From: Neorhizobium sp. NCHU2750 | GTDB lineage: Bacteria; Pseudomonadota; Alphaproteobacteria; Rhizobiales; Rhizobiaceae | Assembly (NCBI RefSeq): GCF_003597675.1 | Contig: NZ_CP030827.1 | Location: forward strand, 3,852,001 to 3,916,000 | Reading direction: 5' to 3' | DNA length: 64,000 bases | Part shown: piece by piece, positions 46,780-57,265 of the stretch | How the letters are laid out: each line of letters opens with the position of its first letter | Position numbering within the stretch: the first letter of the stretch is position 1 | Program-made: the position numbers and the translations under genes | The notes under the pieces: model-generated | What the model was told of the DNA's origin: nothing | Seen by the model: only the letters and a program-made list of their open reading frames with translations | Database searches by the model: none

Positions 46780-47661
46780 TCAGCGCCGTTCCAGCAACCG
46801 GCAGATTTCTTCAAGCTGATCGAGGCTCTTGTAGGAAATCCTGATCTGGCCGGGACCGCCCTTGTGGCTGATCTTGACCTCAAGCCCAAGCGAATCCGTC
46901 AGCGTGCGCTCCAAAGCCAGCGTGTCGGAATCCTTTTCAGACTTGGCAACGGTCTGCGGCTCGGACTGCGACCGGATATCGTTCTGTGCCAGACGTTCCG
47001 CGTCGCGAACCGACATCCCCTTGGCCACCACCGCTTTCGCAAGCGCAGTCGGATCGGAGGTCGGAATGAGGGCGCGGGCATGACCGGCAGACAGTGTTCC
47101 CGACGACAGCATGTCGCGAACCGGGGAGGGGAGTTTCAACAGGCGCAGGCTGTTGGCGACATGGCTGCGGCTCTTGCCGATAATGTCGCCGAGATCGTTC
47201 TGTGTATAGCCGTGCTCGGCGATCAGCTGCTCGTAACCCAATGCCTCTTCCAGCGGATTGAGATCCGAACGCTGGACGTTTTCCACGATGGCGATTTCGA
47301 GCGCCGTCCGGTCGTCAACATTGCGGACGATAACCGGAACTTCCACCAATCCCGCCAGCTGCGCCGCGCGCCAGCGCCGTTCACCCGCAATGATCTCGTA
47401 TTGATTATCGGCCAGCAGCCGCGTCACGACCGGCTGCACGATACCATGCTGGCGAATCGAGCTTGCCAGATCCTGCAGCTCGTTCTCGTCGAAATGTCGG
47501 CGCGGGTTCCGCGGATTACGGGTAATGTTCTCGATAGGAACGAGGCGATCGGCGCTTACATTCGTGGACGCGCTACCGCTTGCCGGCATCGGCTGGTCCA
47601 TTTCGCCAATCAGTGCCGCCAGTCCGCGCCCGAGGCGCCGCTTGGAAATATCATCACTCAT
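46780..47661 (-). CDS. parB: Chromosome partitioning protein ParB
   Basis: A CTP-dependent DNA clamp that loads at parS and marks the origin region for segregation. The start [20 protein letters not shown] is conserved. The CTP/nuclease-like domain has [30 protein letters not shown] and the box [12 protein letters not shown]. The parS-reading helix-turn-helix is in [27 protein letters not shown]. The C-terminal dimer domain closes the 293 aa. ATG 47661. parA lies 25 bp upstream; two parS sites are 1.4 and 3.3 kb away. Confidence 0.97.
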   Translation of the reverse strand: MSDDISKRRLGRGLAALIGEMDQPMPASGSASTNVSADRLVPIENITRNPRNPRRHFDENELQDLASSIRQHGIVQPVVTRLLADNQYEIIAGERRWRAAQLAGLVEVPVIVRNVDDRTALEIAIVENVQRSDLNPLEEALGYEQLIAEHGYTQNDLGDIIGKSRSHVANSLRLLKLPSPVRDMLSSGTLSAGHARALIPTSDPTALAKAVVAKGMSVRDAERLAQNDIRSQSEPQTVAKSEKDSDTLALERTLTDSLGLEVKISHKGGPGQIRISYKSLDQLEEICRLLERR

Positions 47662-47685
47662 ACGCTTCTACCCGTTTGCGCACTG

Positions 47686-48480
47686 CTAGGCAGCGACTTT
47701 CCGCTGTCGTTCCCGCTGGATAACTTCCGACGCGAGTTGGAGATAGGCTTGGCTGCCGGCACATTTCAGATCATAAAGGATAGCCGGCTTACCATATGAT
47801 GGCGCCTCCGACACGCGCACATTGCGCGGGATCAGCGTTTGATAGACCTTCTCTCCGAGATAGGTCCTGACATCACTGACCACCTGCTGTGCAAGGTTGT
47901 TGCGCGCGTCGAACATCGTCAGGACGATACCCTGGATATCCAGTTGTGGATTGACCGTACGGCGCACCTGATCGACCGTTTCGAGCAGCTGGCTCAAGCC
48001 TTCGAGCGCAAAGAATTCGCACTGCAACGGCACCAGCACGGAATCGGCAGCCGCCATCGCATTCATCGTCAACAGGTTAAACGAGGGTGGGCAATCAAGC
48101 AGGATATAGCTGAAATCCCCAGCACCATCAGTTACAAGCGCCTTTTTCAGTCGATAGGCCCTGTCCTGAGATTGCGAGATCTCCATCTCGAATCCCAACA
48201 AATCCATGGTCGATGGCACGATCGAAAGATTAGGAACCGCCGTCTCGACCGCCGCCTCCCTCACAGAGGCCGCATCGACAAGAATGTCGTAGGAGGAGAT
48301 CTTGCGGTCACGTCGATCGATACCGAGACCAGTACTCGCATTACCCTGCGGATCGAGATCAACGATCAGCACCCGCTCGCCAATAGCGGCCAGCGCCGTC
48401 GCGAGATTGATGGCGGTCGTCGTCTTGCCAACGCCACCCTTCTGATTTGCTATTGTAATGATCCGACGTTTGCCAAGCAT
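47686..48480 (-). CDS. parA: Chromosome partitioning ATPase ParA
   Basis: A deviant-Walker ATPase whose nucleoid gradient pulls ParB-parS complexes apart. KRRIITIANQKGGVGKTTTAINLA holds the KGGVGKTT motif near residues 12-19, followed by VLIVDLDPQGNASTGLG and YILLDCPPSFNLLTMNAM. ATG 48480 (MLGKRRIITIA) gives the usual 264 aa; the longer frame to 48528 runs into rsmG. It lies 14 bp after the rsmG stop, in the mnmG-rsmG-parA-parB order seen in many bacteria. Confidence 0.97.
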   Translation of the reverse strand: MLGKRRIITIANQKGGVGKTTTAINLATALAAIGERVLIVDLDPQGNASTGLGIDRRDRKISSYDILVDAASVREAAVETAVPNLSIVPSTMDLLGFEMEISQSQDRAYRLKKALVTDGAGDFSYILLDCPPSFNLLTMNAMAAADSVLVPLQCEFFALEGLSQLLETVDQVRRTVNPQLDIQGIVLTMFDARNNLAQQVVSDVRTYLGEKVYQTLIPRNVRVSEAPSYGKPAILYDLKCAGSQAYLQLASEVIQRERQRKVAA

Positions 48481-48493
48481 ATTGCACCCGATC

Positions 48494-49105
48494 CTACGGC
48501 ATTCTCCTTCGGAGATTTCCGATCTCAAGAATAACCGAATCCGCCTGAATTGAACTCTGGTGTTTTACCAAATCGAAATCCCAACCGCTATGCGCTTTCG
48601 ACAATTCCTTCTGGTAATCCCGGCCTTTGTGAAAGAAAGCGGTTGACGACCGGCCAATCATCCAGGGCGACGCATAACCCAAAAGCTTATCGAGATCAGC
48701 AAGCGCCCGCGCAGAAACGTAGTCGCATTCAGGAATAACGGCTGGCGCATCCTCGGCTCTGATCGAATGAATCGACCCCCGCGCACCCGTGGAGGAGAGA
48801 GCGACGCGAAGAAAAGACGCCTTTTTCTGATTGCTCTCAACCAGATGCACCCAGCCATCTCCGAGTTCCGCCATCATGATCGCGGTGATCACTCCGGGAA
48901 AACCACCGCCGGAACCGAGATCCACCCAGGTGGCAGCTTGGGGCGCCAGATTGAAGATCTGCGCACTATCCCAGATATGCCTGCTCCAGACATCCTCCTT
49001 CGTAGAAGGCGCAACCAGATTGATTGCCTTTGCCCATTTCATGAAAAGCGCGGCAAATATGTCAAGGCGCTCGCGCGTTTCACGTGAAACGTTCTGCATG
49101 CTCAT
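48494..49105 (-). CDS. rsmG: 16S rRNA (guanine527-N7)-methyltransferase
   Basis: Makes m7G527 in 16S rRNA, a site linked to streptomycin sensitivity. The SAM-binding motif is [21 protein letters not shown], with [19 protein letters not shown] and the later [17 protein letters not shown]. 203 aa. ATG 49105, with ATG 49099 as alternative. The residues NVSRET at the N-terminus are encoded by a perfect parS site. It follows mnmG after 5 bp and is part of the same leftward operon. Confidence 0.95.
   Translation of the reverse strand: MSMQNVSRETRERLDIFAALFMKWAKAINLVAPSTKEDVWSRHIWDSAQIFNLAPQAATWVDLGSGGGFPGVITAIMMAELGDGWVHLVESNQKKASFLRVALSSTGARGSIHSIRAEDAPAVIPECDYVSARALADLDKLLGYASPWMIGRSSTAFFHKGRDYQKELSKAHSGWDFDLVKHQSSIQADSVILEIGNLRRRMP
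49076..49091. promoter_or_regulatory. parS centromere site, perfect palindrome
   Basis: CGTTTCACGTGAAACG, a perfect 16-base palindrome containing the ParB-binding core GTTTCACGTGAAAC. It lies in the first codons of rsmG, 1.4 kb from parB and about 6.5 kb from the proposed origin. Confidence 0.9.
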
Positions 49106-49110
49106 TCGCT

Positions 49111-50988
49111 CTACGATGCCTCACTCAAGACTCTTGCCGACTTGCGCACCAATGCAAGCAGGAGCGTGACAGCCGCCGGCGTCATACCCTCAATCTTCGC
49201 CGCTTGTGCAATCGTCCTCGGCTTCAGTCGCACCAGTTTCTGCTTAAGCTCATTCGACAGGCCCGATATGGTCATGAAGTCGAAGCTCTCTGGGATGGTA
49301 AGCGCCTCATCTCTCTGGGCCGAGCGGATATCGTTGGACTGCCGATCCATATAGACAGCATATCCCGCCTCGATCTCGAGCGCGTCGCCCACCGCGGGCG
49401 ACAAGCACGCAAGTTCCGGCCATACGTCGCGCAATCCCGCGATGAATGTGTCCGGATAGGACAACAGCTCGTAAGCGCTCCGGCGCTGACCATCCTTGTT
49501 TAGTTTCAGCCCGTGTCGTTCCGCTTCGTTCGGCGTCAGCGACAGCGAGCGCAAAAGCAGGCGGCCCTCTTCCATGTCCTGCCGGAAACGACCAAATTTC
49601 TCCGCCCGCGCGCCGCCGACGATTCCAAGCGACTGACCGAGTTCCGTCAGCCGCATATCGGCGTTGTCGGCCCGCAGCGAAAGCCTGAATTCGGCACGCG
49701 ACGTGAACATTCGATAGGGCTCAGTCACGCCACGGCTGATCAAGTCGTCAATCATTACGCCGATATAGGAGTCGGTGCGGCTAAAGATATGCGGCTCAAG
49801 ACCCTGAGCGCGCCGAGCTGCATTGAGGCCACCAACCAGGCCCTGTGCGCCGGCCTCCTCATAGCCCGTTGTACCGTTGATCTGGCCGACGAGATACAGC
49901 CCCCTGATGGCTCGAGTTTCCAGCCAAGGCTGCAACTCGCGCGGATCAACATGGTCATACTCGATCGCATAGCCCGGGTGGAAGATCTCGACCCGCTCCA
50001 GGCCGGGAATGGTCCGTATGAATTCTTCCTGGATCTCCGCAGGAAGCGAAGTCGATATGCCGTTCGGGTAGACTGTAGGATCATCGAGCCCTTCCGGCTC
50101 CAGGAAGATCTGATGGCCATCGCGTTCACCGAACCGGACAATCTTGTCCTCGATCGATGGGCAGTAACGAGGCCCGACACCCTCGATCTGCCCGGAATAC
50201 ATCGCCGAGCGATGGATGTTGTCGGCGATGATCTGATGCGTCCTGGACGTGGTCCGCGTTACGCCACAGGCGATCTGCCGGTTGGTGATGCGGTCGGTCA
50301 TGAATGAAAACGGGGAGGGGATATCATCCGCCTCTTGGCTACCGATTGATGCCCAGTCGATCGTCTTGCCGTTGAGCCGCGCCGGCGTTCCCGTTTTCAG
50401 GCGACCAAGGGCAAGCCCAAAGCGCTTCAATGTTCCGGAAAGACCCAAGGATGGTGCCTCGCCAGTCCGCCCGGCAGGGGTCTTCTGGTCACCGATATGA
50501 ATCAGACCGCGAAGGAAGGTACCTGTCGCCAACACGACGGAACGACAGCTAATACGCCGTCCATCCGCTAAAACGATACCCGTGAGCTCATTGCCCTTGT
50601 CGATCTCTATATCGAAGGCATCGCCTTCGACAACGATAAGTCCAGCATGCTCCCCGATTTCGCGCTGCATTGCTTCGCGATAGAGGCGTCGGTCGGCCTG
50701 GGTGCGAGGCCCGCGAACAGCGGGACCCTTCTTGCGATTTAACAGCCTGAACTGGATACCGGCAGCGTCCGCAACGCGTCCCATCAATCCATCCAGTGCG
50801 TCGATCTCGCGAACGAGATGACCTTTGCCCAGACCGCCGATTGCGGGGTTGCAGGACATGACTCCGATCGTGTCTCGTCGGTGCGTGACCAATGCGACGG
50901 ACGCGCCCGCACGCGCAGCAGCACTTGCCGCCTCGCATCCCGCGTGGCCACCGCCAACAACAACGACATCGAAGGTCATGTCACTCAT
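49111..50988 (-). CDS. mnmG: tRNA uridine-5-carboxymethylaminomethyl modification enzyme MnmG
   Basis: An FAD protein that with MnmE modifies the wobble uridine of certain tRNAs. The FAD-binding start is [35 protein letters not shown] sequence ([27 protein letters not shown]) and the later [14 protein letters not shown] [15 protein letters not shown] and [18 protein letters not shown] are signatures. 625 aa. ATG 50988 has GAGG 5 bases upstream. Lies between mnmE (25 bp upstream, across a parS site) and rsmG. Confidence 0.97.
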   Translation of the reverse strand: MSDMTFDVVVVGGGHAGCEAASAAARAGASVALVTHRRDTIGVMSCNPAIGGLGKGHLVREIDALDGLMGRVADAAGIQFRLLNRKKGPAVRGPRTQADRRLYREAMQREIGEHAGLIVVEGDAFDIEIDKGNELTGIVLADGRRISCRSVVLATGTFLRGLIHIGDQKTPAGRTGEAPSLGLSGTLKRFGLALGRLKTGTPARLNGKTIDWASIGSQEADDIPSPFSFMTDRITNRQIACGVTRTTSRTHQIIADNIHRSAMYSGQIEGVGPRYCPSIEDKIVRFGERDGHQIFLEPEGLDDPTVYPNGISTSLPAEIQEEFIRTIPGLERVEIFHPGYAIEYDHVDPRELQPWLETRAIRGLYLVGQINGTTGYEEAGAQGLVGGLNAARRAQGLEPHIFSRTDSYIGVMIDDLISRGVTEPYRMFTSRAEFRLSLRADNADMRLTELGQSLGIVGGARAEKFGRFRQDMEEGRLLLRSLSLTPNEAERHGLKLNKDGQRRSAYELLSYPDTFIAGLRDVWPELACLSPAVGDALEIEAGYAVYMDRQSNDIRSAQRDEALTIPESFDFMTISGLSNELKQKLVRLKPRTIAQAAKIEGMTPAAVTLLLALVRKSARVLSEAS

Positions 50989-51000
50989 GGAAACCTCGCG

Positions 51001-51016
51001 TGTTTCACGTGAATCA
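51001..51016. promoter_or_regulatory. parS centromere site, one mismatch
   Basis: TGTTTCACGTGAATCA matches the parS consensus TGTTTCACGTGAAACA at 15 of 16 positions. It fills the gap between mnmE and mnmG, sharing bases with the mnmE stop codon. Confidence 0.78.
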
Positions 51017-52306
51017 TTTGCCGATACAGAATTTGGAGAAGATCACATCCAGCAGATCCTCAACATCAACACGGCCGGTAATTCTGCCCAGTTCGTTTCC
51101 GGCGGCGCGCAGCGCATCTGCCTTCAACTCCAGTCGAGGTTCCTCTAGTGCATCTTGGAGAAATTTGGAAGCCGAACTTATATAAGTGATGTGACGTTCC
51201 TTGCCGCCGAGATCCGCGTTTACTGCCGCCGACCTCGCATGCGAGACAATCACCTCCCGCAATTCATCCAGTCCCGCAAGGGTGACGCACGATATGCACA
51301 GATAGAAATCCGCGGCCGCCTGGAAAAGGTCAGCTTTGGTGCCAATCCTGAGCGTCGGTACGGCGATATCTTCATATCGTTCTGCCAGCGAATCCAACGC
51401 GGTCAGATGCAATACGAGATCGGCATTGGCTGCGGCATTGCGGGCGCGGCGAATTCCCTCTCGCTCGACGATGTCATCGGCGTCGCGAATGCCGGCTGTA
51501 TCGTAGAGCCGGATCAAATAGCCTTCCATATCGAGGTCTACCGAAAGCACGTCGCGGGTTGTGCCGGCAATATCGGTCACGATCGCAACATCCCGCTCAG
51601 CCATCGCATTCATCAGGCTTGACTTGCCGGCGTTCGGCGCGCCGATGATCGCCACCTTGAAGCCGTTGCGTATGATCTCTGCAGATGCCGTCGCACGTGC
51701 CGCCTGCGCCATTTCCGATGCAAGGACCTCAAGATCGACCGACACAAGGTCCATCGCCGACGAGGGAGCATCCTCCTCATCGGCAAAGTCCAGCTCGGCT
51801 TCGATCATGGCCCGCGCATAAGTCAGGCGATCTGCCCAGCCCGTGTATCGCTGGGATACGACGCCGAAGCCGATCTGAAGTGCCAGCTTTCGCTGCATTT
51901 CAGTCTCGGCCGATACGAGATCTGCGAGACCCTCTACCTCCACAAGATCCAAACGGCCATTTTCGAAGGCGCGCCGTGAGAATTCTCCGGCCTCAGCCTG
52001 CCGAAGGCCTAGTTTGAGAAGGCTCTGGCCTATGGCGTTGACCACCGCCCGGCTGCCGTGAACCTGTAACTCCGCGCAATCCTCTCCAGTAAAAGAATTG
52101 GGAGCGGAAAAATAAAGGACCAACCCTTCGTCCAGGAGATCACCGTTACGGCTCCGAATCTTTCTCAGTGATGCTGTGCGTGCAGATGGCACGCCACCGA
52201 CGAGCGCTGTCAGTGCGGCGGCAGTCGCAGGGCCACTCACTCGTATGACGGCAATTCCAGCCGGAACTTGTCCGCTCGACAATGCAAAGATTGTTCCCTG
52301 CGTCAT
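51014..52306 (-). CDS. mnmE: tRNA modification GTPase MnmE
   Basis: The GTPase partner of Mnm[27 protein letters not shown] is the conserved start; ATG 52306 is chosen over the longer frame from 52336. The N-terminal folate-binding domain reaches about residue 120. The G domain lies near residues 210-370, with [18 protein letters not shown] (G1), DIAGTTRD (G2) and [10 protein letters not shown] (G3). The ending FCIGK supplies the essential Cys. 430 aa. The stop lies within a parS site. Confidence 0.96.
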   Translation of the reverse strand: MTQGTIFALSSGQVPAGIAVIRVSGPATAAALTALVGGVPSARTASLRKIRSRNGDLLDEGLVLYFSAPNSFTGEDCAELQVHGSRAVVNAIGQSLLKLGLRQAEAGEFSRRAFENGRLDLVEVEGLADLVSAETEMQRKLALQIGFGVVSQRYTGWADRLTYARAMIEAELDFADEEDAPSSAMDLVSVDLEVLASEMAQAARATASAEIIRNGFKVAIIGAPNAGKSSLMNAMAERDVAIVTDIAGTTRDVLSVDLDMEGYLIRLYDTAGIRDADDIVEREGIRRARNAAANADLVLHLTALDSLAERYEDIAVPTLRIGTKADLFQAAADFYLCISCVTLAGLDELREVIVSHARSAAVNADLGGKERHITYISSASKFLQDALEEPRLELKADALRAAGNELGRITGRVDVEDLLDVIFSKFCIGK

Positions 52307-52332
52307 GATGCTGTGGCCTCGATATCCAAAAG

Positions 52333-52362
52333 ACAAAAGGCGCCCGAAGAATCGAGCGCCTT
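52333..52362 (-). terminator. Intrinsic terminator of rho
   Basis: On the minus strand, arms AAGGCGC and GCGCCTT (52337-52362) are followed by TTGTCTTTT. It begins 30 bp after the rho stop and separates rho from mnmE. Confidence 0.75.
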
Positions 52363-52391
52363 GATAGATAGATCGTGAATCCGGCTAAGGA

Positions 52392-53657
52392 TTACGTATT
52401 CATCGAGTCGAAGAAGTCACCATTGTTCTTGGTCTGCTTCAACTTGTCGATGAGGAATTCGATTGCGTCGGTCGTGCCCATCGGTGCCAGAATACGGCGG
52501 AGCACGAAGATCTTCTGCAGATCCTGGCGCGGAACAAGCAGGTCTTCCTTACGCGTGCCGGATTTGAGAATGTCCATCGCCGGGAAGATGCGCTTGTCGG
52601 CAACCTTGCGGTCGAGCACGATTTCGGAGTTGCCGGTACCCTTGAACTCTTCGAAGATGACTTCGTCCATGCGGCTGCCGGTATCGATGAGTGCCGTCGC
52701 GATGATCGTCAGCGAACCGCCCTCTTCAATATTGCGCGCGGCACCGAAGAAACGCTTCGGCCGCTGCAGCGCATTCGCATCCACACCACCGGTCAGAACC
52801 TTGCCGGAAGACGGAACGACCGTGTTATAGGCGCGACCGAGACGGGTGATCGAGTCGAGAAGGATAACGACATCACGCCCATGCTCGACAAGGCGCTTTG
52901 CCTTCTCGATCACCATCTCAGCGACCTGCACGTGACGCACTGCGGGTTCGTCGAAGGTCGAGGAAACCACTTCGCCCTTCACCGAGCGCTGCATGTCCGT
53001 CACTTCTTCCGGGCGTTCGTCGATCAAAAGCACGATCAGATAGCATTCCGGATGGTTCGCCGTGATCGAATGGGCGATATTCTGCAACAGCACGGTCTTA
53101 CCCGTGCGAGGAGGCGCAACGATCAGACCGCGCTGACCCTTGCCGAGCGGCGCCACCAGGTCGATCACGCGGGCAGACAGATCCTTCGACGTCGGGATGT
53201 CGAGTTCCATCTTGAAGCGCTCGTTCGGATAAAGCGGCGTCAGATTGTCGAAATGAACCTTGTGCCGGATCTTCTCCGGATCGTCGAAATTGATCGTATT
53301 GACCTTGAGCAGGGCGAAATAGCGTTCGCCTTCCTTCGGGCCGCGGATCGGACCTTCCACCGTGTCGCCGGTCTTCAGCGAGAAGCGGCGGATCTGCGAG
53401 GGAGAAATATAGATGTCGTCCGGGCCCGGAAGGTAGTTCGCGTTGGCCGAACGAAGGAAGCCGAAACCGTCCTGCAGAACTTCGACGACGCCCTCGCCAA
53501 TGATCTCCACATCCTGACTTGCCAGAACCTTCAGGATTGCAAACATCAGCTCCTGCTTGCGCATCGTGCTGGCGTTTTCGACCTCCAGCGACTCTGCGAA
53601 GGTCAGCAAATCAGTCGGAGATTTGCTCTTGAGTTCTTGAAGCTTCATTTCAGCCAT
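52392..53657 (-). CDS. rho: Transcription termination factor Rho
   Basis: A hexameric RNA helicase that ends transcription at rut-dependent sites. [42 protein letters not shown] is the Rho N-terminal domain. The RNA-binding OB fold has [22 protein letters not shown]. The Walker A motif is [18 protein letters not shown] and Walker B follows [18 protein letters not shown]. 421 aa. No good ribosome site is seen at ATG 53657. The 184-bp gap upstream, towards hemJ, holds only its leader and no feature I recognise. Confidence 0.97.
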   Translation of the reverse strand: MAEMKLQELKSKSPTDLLTFAESLEVENASTMRKQELMFAILKVLASQDVEIIGEGVVEVLQDGFGFLRSANANYLPGPDDIYISPSQIRRFSLKTGDTVEGPIRGPKEGERYFALLKVNTINFDDPEKIRHKVHFDNLTPLYPNERFKMELDIPTSKDLSARVIDLVAPLGKGQRGLIVAPPRTGKTVLLQNIAHSITANHPECYLIVLLIDERPEEVTDMQRSVKGEVVSSTFDEPAVRHVQVAEMVIEKAKRLVEHGRDVVILLDSITRLGRAYNTVVPSSGKVLTGGVDANALQRPKRFFGAARNIEEGGSLTIIATALIDTGSRMDEVIFEEFKGTGNSEIVLDRKVADKRIFPAMDILKSGTRKEDLLVPRQDLQKIFVLRRILAPMGTTDAIEFLIDKLKQTKNNGDFFDSMNT

Positions 53658-53841
53658 GAAGGGGAGACCACTTAAGAAAAATAAAGGGAAAGATGGGCGT
53701 GTGGGTGAGAAGTTCGCTACCGCGGAGACATATCCGGGGACAACGACAGGTTACACGCATGCCACGAGATGGAGGTGGCGAGAAAATAGCGATTCCCCAA
53801 TCAGCCCGCAAGGGGCATCTGAATAAAAAGCGCAATACCTC

Positions 53842-54387
53842 TCAGAACGGCTTCACGATGACGAGGATGACGATGACAATCATCAGGATCGTCGGCACCT
53901 CGTTCCATATTCTCCAATAGCTTGCCGCCCCGCGCGGGCGGTCTGCGGCAAAATCGCGGACTGCACGGCTGAAGAACATATGCACCGCTGTCAGCCCCAC
54001 CACCATAGCAATCTTGAGATGCAGCCAACCGCCTTGGAAACCGTAGATGTCCCACGCGAGATAGAGCCCCAGAACCCAGCTGACCATCATGGCGGGGTTC
54101 ATGATCACCTTCAGGAGCCGCCGTTCCATCATCTTGAAGGTTTCCGACCGGTCCGATCCTATCTCCGCATCGGTGTGATAGATGAACAGTCGCGGCAGAT
54201 ACAGCAGCCCCGCCATCCAGGACATCACCGCAATCACGTGAAACGCCTTCACGTAGAGGAAGAAATCGTCCGGCTGAAGCACATAGGTGCCCCCAAGGAT
54301 CAGCAGGAATACCGCAAGCGCAATGAAAGCCCGCGTCTTCGCCTTCGCGCCGGCATCCTTTGGCCCCGATCCGTCATGCGGTGACAT
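53842..54387 (-). CDS. hemJ: Protoporphyrinogen IX oxidase HemJ
   Basis: A small membrane oxidase that makes protoporphyrin IX in bacteria lacking HemG/HemY. It shows four hydrophobic helices; [27 protein letters not shown] holds the conserved histidine and the [15 protein letters not shown] signature, and [22 protein letters not shown] is also family-specific. The ATG at 54387 (MSPHDGSG) overlaps the hemE stop by 14 bp, so heme genes hemE and hemJ are coupled. 181 aa; the first 30 residues are polar. Confidence 0.93.
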   Translation of the reverse strand: MSPHDGSGPKDAGAKAKTRAFIALAVFLLILGGTYVLQPDDFFLYVKAFHVIAVMSWMAGLLYLPRLFIYHTDAEIGSDRSETFKMMERRLLKVIMNPAMMVSWVLGLYLAWDIYGFQGGWLHLKIAMVVGLTAVHMFFSRAVRDFAADRPRGAASYWRIWNEVPTILMIVIVILVIVKPF

Positions 54388-55408
54388 CGGCCTGCCCCCT
54401 GACGCGCCTGACAAGAGCTGCAACATTCTCCGGATCCGCCTCCGGCGTGATGCCGTGGCCGAGGTTGAAGATCAGCGGACCGTGACCGAGAGCCTGAAGG
54501 ATCGCATCGATGCCATCGGTCAAAGCCCGGCCGCCCGCCACAACCCGCATCGGATCGAGATTACCCTGAACCGGGCCTTCCTTCTGCAGCTCGACCGCAA
54601 AGGACAGAGGCACGCTCCAGTCGAGCCCGATCGCATCCGCGCCGGTCTTCTGCCGATAATGGCGCAGGTTCATCCCCGCGCCCTTGGCAAAGGCGATGAT
54701 ACGCGCCTGAGGCCGCTGGCTGCGGACGATCTCGATCATCCTGGCAACCGGCTTGATCGCGAAGTCTTCGAACTCCTCCTCTCCGAGCACGCCTGCCCAC
54801 GAATCGAAGATCTGCACCGCATCGGCACCGGCGTCGATCTGGGCGATCAGATATTCGGCGGAGATTTCTGCAAGAAAAGCCAGCAGATATTCAAGTGTTG
54901 CCCGATCGCGATAGCCGAACAGACGTGCAGGCGCCTGATCCGGTGTGCCATGACCGGCAATCATATAGGTTGCTACCGTCCAGGGCGCCCCGCAGAAGCC
55001 GAGCAGCGCCGTTTCCGGAGGGAGTTCATCTCTCAAGCGCCGAACCGTCTCTATGACCGGTGACAGATGCTTCAGCGCGCCATCGTTTTTCAAGGCTCGG
55101 ATACCCGCCGCGTCGATCGGGTCCATCTGAGGCCCTTCGCCGGGCGTAAAACGCACATTCCGCTTCAGTGCATCCGGTATGACCAGAATATCCGAAAACA
55201 GGATGGCCGCATCGAAACCGTAACGCCTGATCGGCTGGAGCGTAACCTCGACTGCCAGATCAGGCCTGTAACAGAGATCGAGGAAACCGCCTGCCTCTGC
55301 GCGCGTTGCCCTGTATTCCGGCAGGTAACGTCCTGCCTGCCTCATGAGCCAGAGAGGTGGCGGCGTTATCGTCTTGCCCTCGAGCACCTCAACGATCTTG
55401 CGTCGCAT
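54374..55408 (-). CDS. hemE: Uroporphyrinogen decarboxylase
   Basis: Converts uroporphyrinogen III to coproporphyrinogen III in heme synthesis. [32 protein letters not shown] (the conserved [11 protein letters not shown] near residues 24-34) and [18 protein letters not shown] are hallmarks. 344 aa. ATG 55408 is the family start; TTG 55417 is the alternative. Its promoter must lie in the proposed origin, as it does in Caulobacter, where hemE transcription crosses the origin. Confidence 0.97.
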   Translation of the reverse strand: MRRKIVEVLEGKTITPPPLWLMRQAGRYLPEYRATRAEAGGFLDLCYRPDLAVEVTLQPIRRYGFDAAILFSDILVIPDALKRNVRFTPGEGPQMDPIDAAGIRALKNDGALKHLSPVIETVRRLRDELPPETALLGFCGAPWTVATYMIAGHGTPDQAPARLFGYRDRATLEYLLAFLAEISAEYLIAQIDAGADAVQIFDSWAGVLGEEEFEDFAIKPVARMIEIVRSQRPQARIIAFAKGAGMNLRHYRQKTGADAIGLDWSVPLSFAVELQKEGPVQGNLDPMRVVAGGRALTDGIDAILQALGHGPLIFNLGHGITPEADPENVAALVRRVRGQADVTA

Positions 55409-55819
55409 GGCTACCAATATCGATCCCTCATATAAAAAATCTAATTTCTAAAAGGTTTCTATTTCTTAGACTCGGTGGGTATCAAGGATTAAAGTCGGTT
55501 CACAGATTAACCAGTCGCCGTTGCGCTTCGTGGATGTGATCGCATAATCTCCAGAGCAGAGCGGGGATTATGCTTTGAGGATCGAATTTTCCTTTTGAAT
55601 TCAGCCTCATAGGCGAGAGGTCGATCAACGATTTTTGATGAACAACATGTGGATAACTTTGGACGCCATGATCTTTATCCACGCAAATCACATCCGGCTC
55701 GTTCAGCAATCTGATCAAATGCTCGCTGTGGAGAACTCGGCAGTTTTCCAAGGCCCGATCCCCGGCGGACGGAACTCCGGTCGCCTGTCCCGACTTATCA
55801 ACAGACGGTAAAGAATAGC
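55409..55819. other. Proposed chromosomal replication origin (oriC)
   Basis: A 411-bp gap between hemE and the DUF299 gene, the conserved place of the alphaproteobacterial origin (Caulobacter, Rickettsia, Sinorhizobium). It contains one perfect DnaA box, TGTGGATAA at 55648-55656, and one-mismatch boxes TTATCCACG (55675-55683), TGTGGAGAA (55727-55735) and TTATCAACA (55795-55803). An AT-rich stretch with repeats of TTTCTA (about 55428-55470) could be the unwinding element. One GANTC methylation site (GACTC) is at 55469-55473. The flanking genes run outward on both sides. No gene is likely inside it. Confidence 0.85.
55648..55656 (-). promoter_or_regulatory. Perfect DnaA box in oriC
   Basis: TGTGGATAA, the complement of the DnaA consensus TTATCCACA, in the middle of the hemE-ppsR gap. 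Near-consensus boxes lie 27, 79 and 147 bp to its right. Confidence 0.8.
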
Positions 55820-56641
55820 GTGGAGAACCGGAAAAATTTCTTCCACTTGCACCTGGTTTCTGACTCGACAGGGGAGACCTTGATCTCGGCCGGCAGGGCC
55901 GCGGCGGCACAGTTTCAGAACAGCTATGCCCTCGAACATGTGTATCCGCTGATCAGAAACCGCAAACAGTTGGCAAAGGTGCTGGACGCGATCGATGCCG
56001 AACCCGGCATCGTCCTCTACACCATTGTCGATCAGGATCTTGCGTCGCTGATCGATTTGCGCTGCCGTGAAATGGGGGTTCCCTGTGTCAGCGTCCTTGA
56101 ACCCGTGATCACGCTGTTTCAGGCCTTCCTCGGCGCGCCGTCACGCCGTCGCGTCGGTGCCCAGCATGCGCTGAACGAAGAATATTTTGCCCGCATCGAG
56201 GCGCTGAACTTCGCCATGGATCACGACGATGGCCAGATGCCGGAAACCTACGACGAAGCCGACGTGGTGCTGATCGGGATCAGTCGCACATCCAAGACGC
56301 CCACCAGCATCTATCTCGCCAATCGTGGTATCAAGACTGCGAATATCCCGATCGTACCCGGGGTCGAATTGCCTGCTTCGCTTTATCTCGCAACCCGTCC
56401 GCTGATCGTCGGCCTGATCGCCACCACCGATCGCATTTCCCAGGTACGCGAAAACCGCGAGCTCGGCAGCTCCCAGGGCCTCGATCGCAATACCTATACG
56501 GACCGGGCCAGCATCAACGAGGAATTGAAATACGCGAGATCGCTATGTGCCCGTAACAACTGGCCGATCATCGATGTATCAAGGCGCTCCATCGAGGAGA
56601 CGGCAGCGGCGATTCTTGCGCTGCGTCCAAGGCTCAGATAA
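55820..56641 (+). CDS. Pyruvate phosphate dikinase regulatory protein (DUF299 kinase/pyrophosphorylase)
   Basis: A bifunctional regulator that phosphorylates (with ADP) and dephosphorylates a threonine of pyruvate phosphate dikinase or PEP synthase. [26 protein letters not shown] at the N-terminus and the P-loop [21 protein letters not shown] (about residues 151-171) define the family. 273 aa. The start is GTG 55820. This gene is the RP001-type neighbour of the origin in other alphaproteobacteria, and its 5' end borders the last DnaA-like box. maf follows after 24 bp. Confidence 0.93.
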   Translation: MENRKNFFHLHLVSDSTGETLISAGRAAAAQFQNSYALEHVYPLIRNRKQLAKVLDAIDAEPGIVLYTIVDQDLASLIDLRCREMGVPCVSVLEPVITLFQAFLGAPSRRRVGAQHALNEEYFARIEALNFAMDHDDGQMPETYDEADVVLIGISRTSKTPTSIYLANRGIKTANIPIVPGVELPASLYLATRPLIVGLIATTDRISQVRENRELGSSQGLDRNTYTDRASINEELKYARSLCARNNWPIIDVSRRSIEETAAAILALRPRLR

Positions 56642-56665
56642 GCGGATCATCATCACAATCTGGAG

Positions 56666-57265
56666 ATGGTAGCCGACGTGTCCCTTGTTCTTGCCTCGTC
56701 CAGCCCGTTTAGGCGCATGCTCATGGAAAACGCCGGCCTGAAATTCGAATGGCAGGCGGCCGAAATCGACGAGCGGACAATCGAAGCTTCGATAGAGGAA
56801 AGAAGCCCCGATAAGGTGGCTATCGTGCTGGCCGGTGCCAAGGCGCTGGATGTCTCTCGCCACTTTCCGTCTGCACTCGTCATCGGTTCAGACCAGACGA
56901 TGTCGCTCGGCGATCGGGTCTATCACAAGGCGGCGGACAGGGCAGGCGCGAAGGATACGCTGATGTCGCTCTCCGGACGTACCCATCGCCTGAACAGCGC
57001 GGTGGTCATCGCCCGCGATGGACAGATTATCTGGGAACATGTGTCCCATGCGCTGTTGACTGCCCGCGTCTTCAATGAGGATTTTGTCGAACGCTATCTC
57101 GATCGCGTCGGCGACAAGGCCTTGACCAGCGTCGGTGCCTACCAGCTGGAAGGGGAGGGCATCCAGCTGTTCTCGTCCATCGACGGGGATTATTTTACAA
57201 TCCTCGGCCTGCCCATGCTGCCTCTCCTGGCGGAACTGCGTAATCTGCGAGCGATCGATGCCTGA
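56666..57265 (+). CDS. maf: Maf family nucleotide pyrophosphatase
   Basis: A house-cleaning pyrophosphatase that hydrolyses modified or non-canonical nucleoside triphosphates. [20 protein letters not shown] is the Maf start motif (ASxSPxR). [31 protein letters not shown] and [32 protein letters not shown] complete the family pattern. The last resembles the YceF (7-methyl-GTP) branch. ATG 56666 or GTG 56678 may be the start. 199 aa. Overlaps aroE by 8 bp. Confidence 0.92.
   Translation: MVADVSLVLASSSPFRRMLMENAGLKFEWQAAEIDERTIEASIEERSPDKVAIVLAGAKALDVSRHFPSALVIGSDQTMSLGDRVYHKAADRAGAKDTLMSLSGRTHRLNSAVVIARDGQIIWEHVSHALLTARVFNEDFVERYLDRVGDKALTSVGAYQLEGEGIQLFSSIDGDYFTILGLPMLPLLAELRNLRAIDA

Noticed and set aside
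54234..54246. A parS-like half site (TCACGTGAAAC) in hemJ
   Set aside because: Only one half matches; four of the five bases on the other side differ, so ParB binding is not expected.
55500..55910. A 136-codon minus-strand frame across the proposed origin
   Set aside because: It overlaps the start of the DUF299 gene, contains the DnaA boxes, and has no family resemblance.
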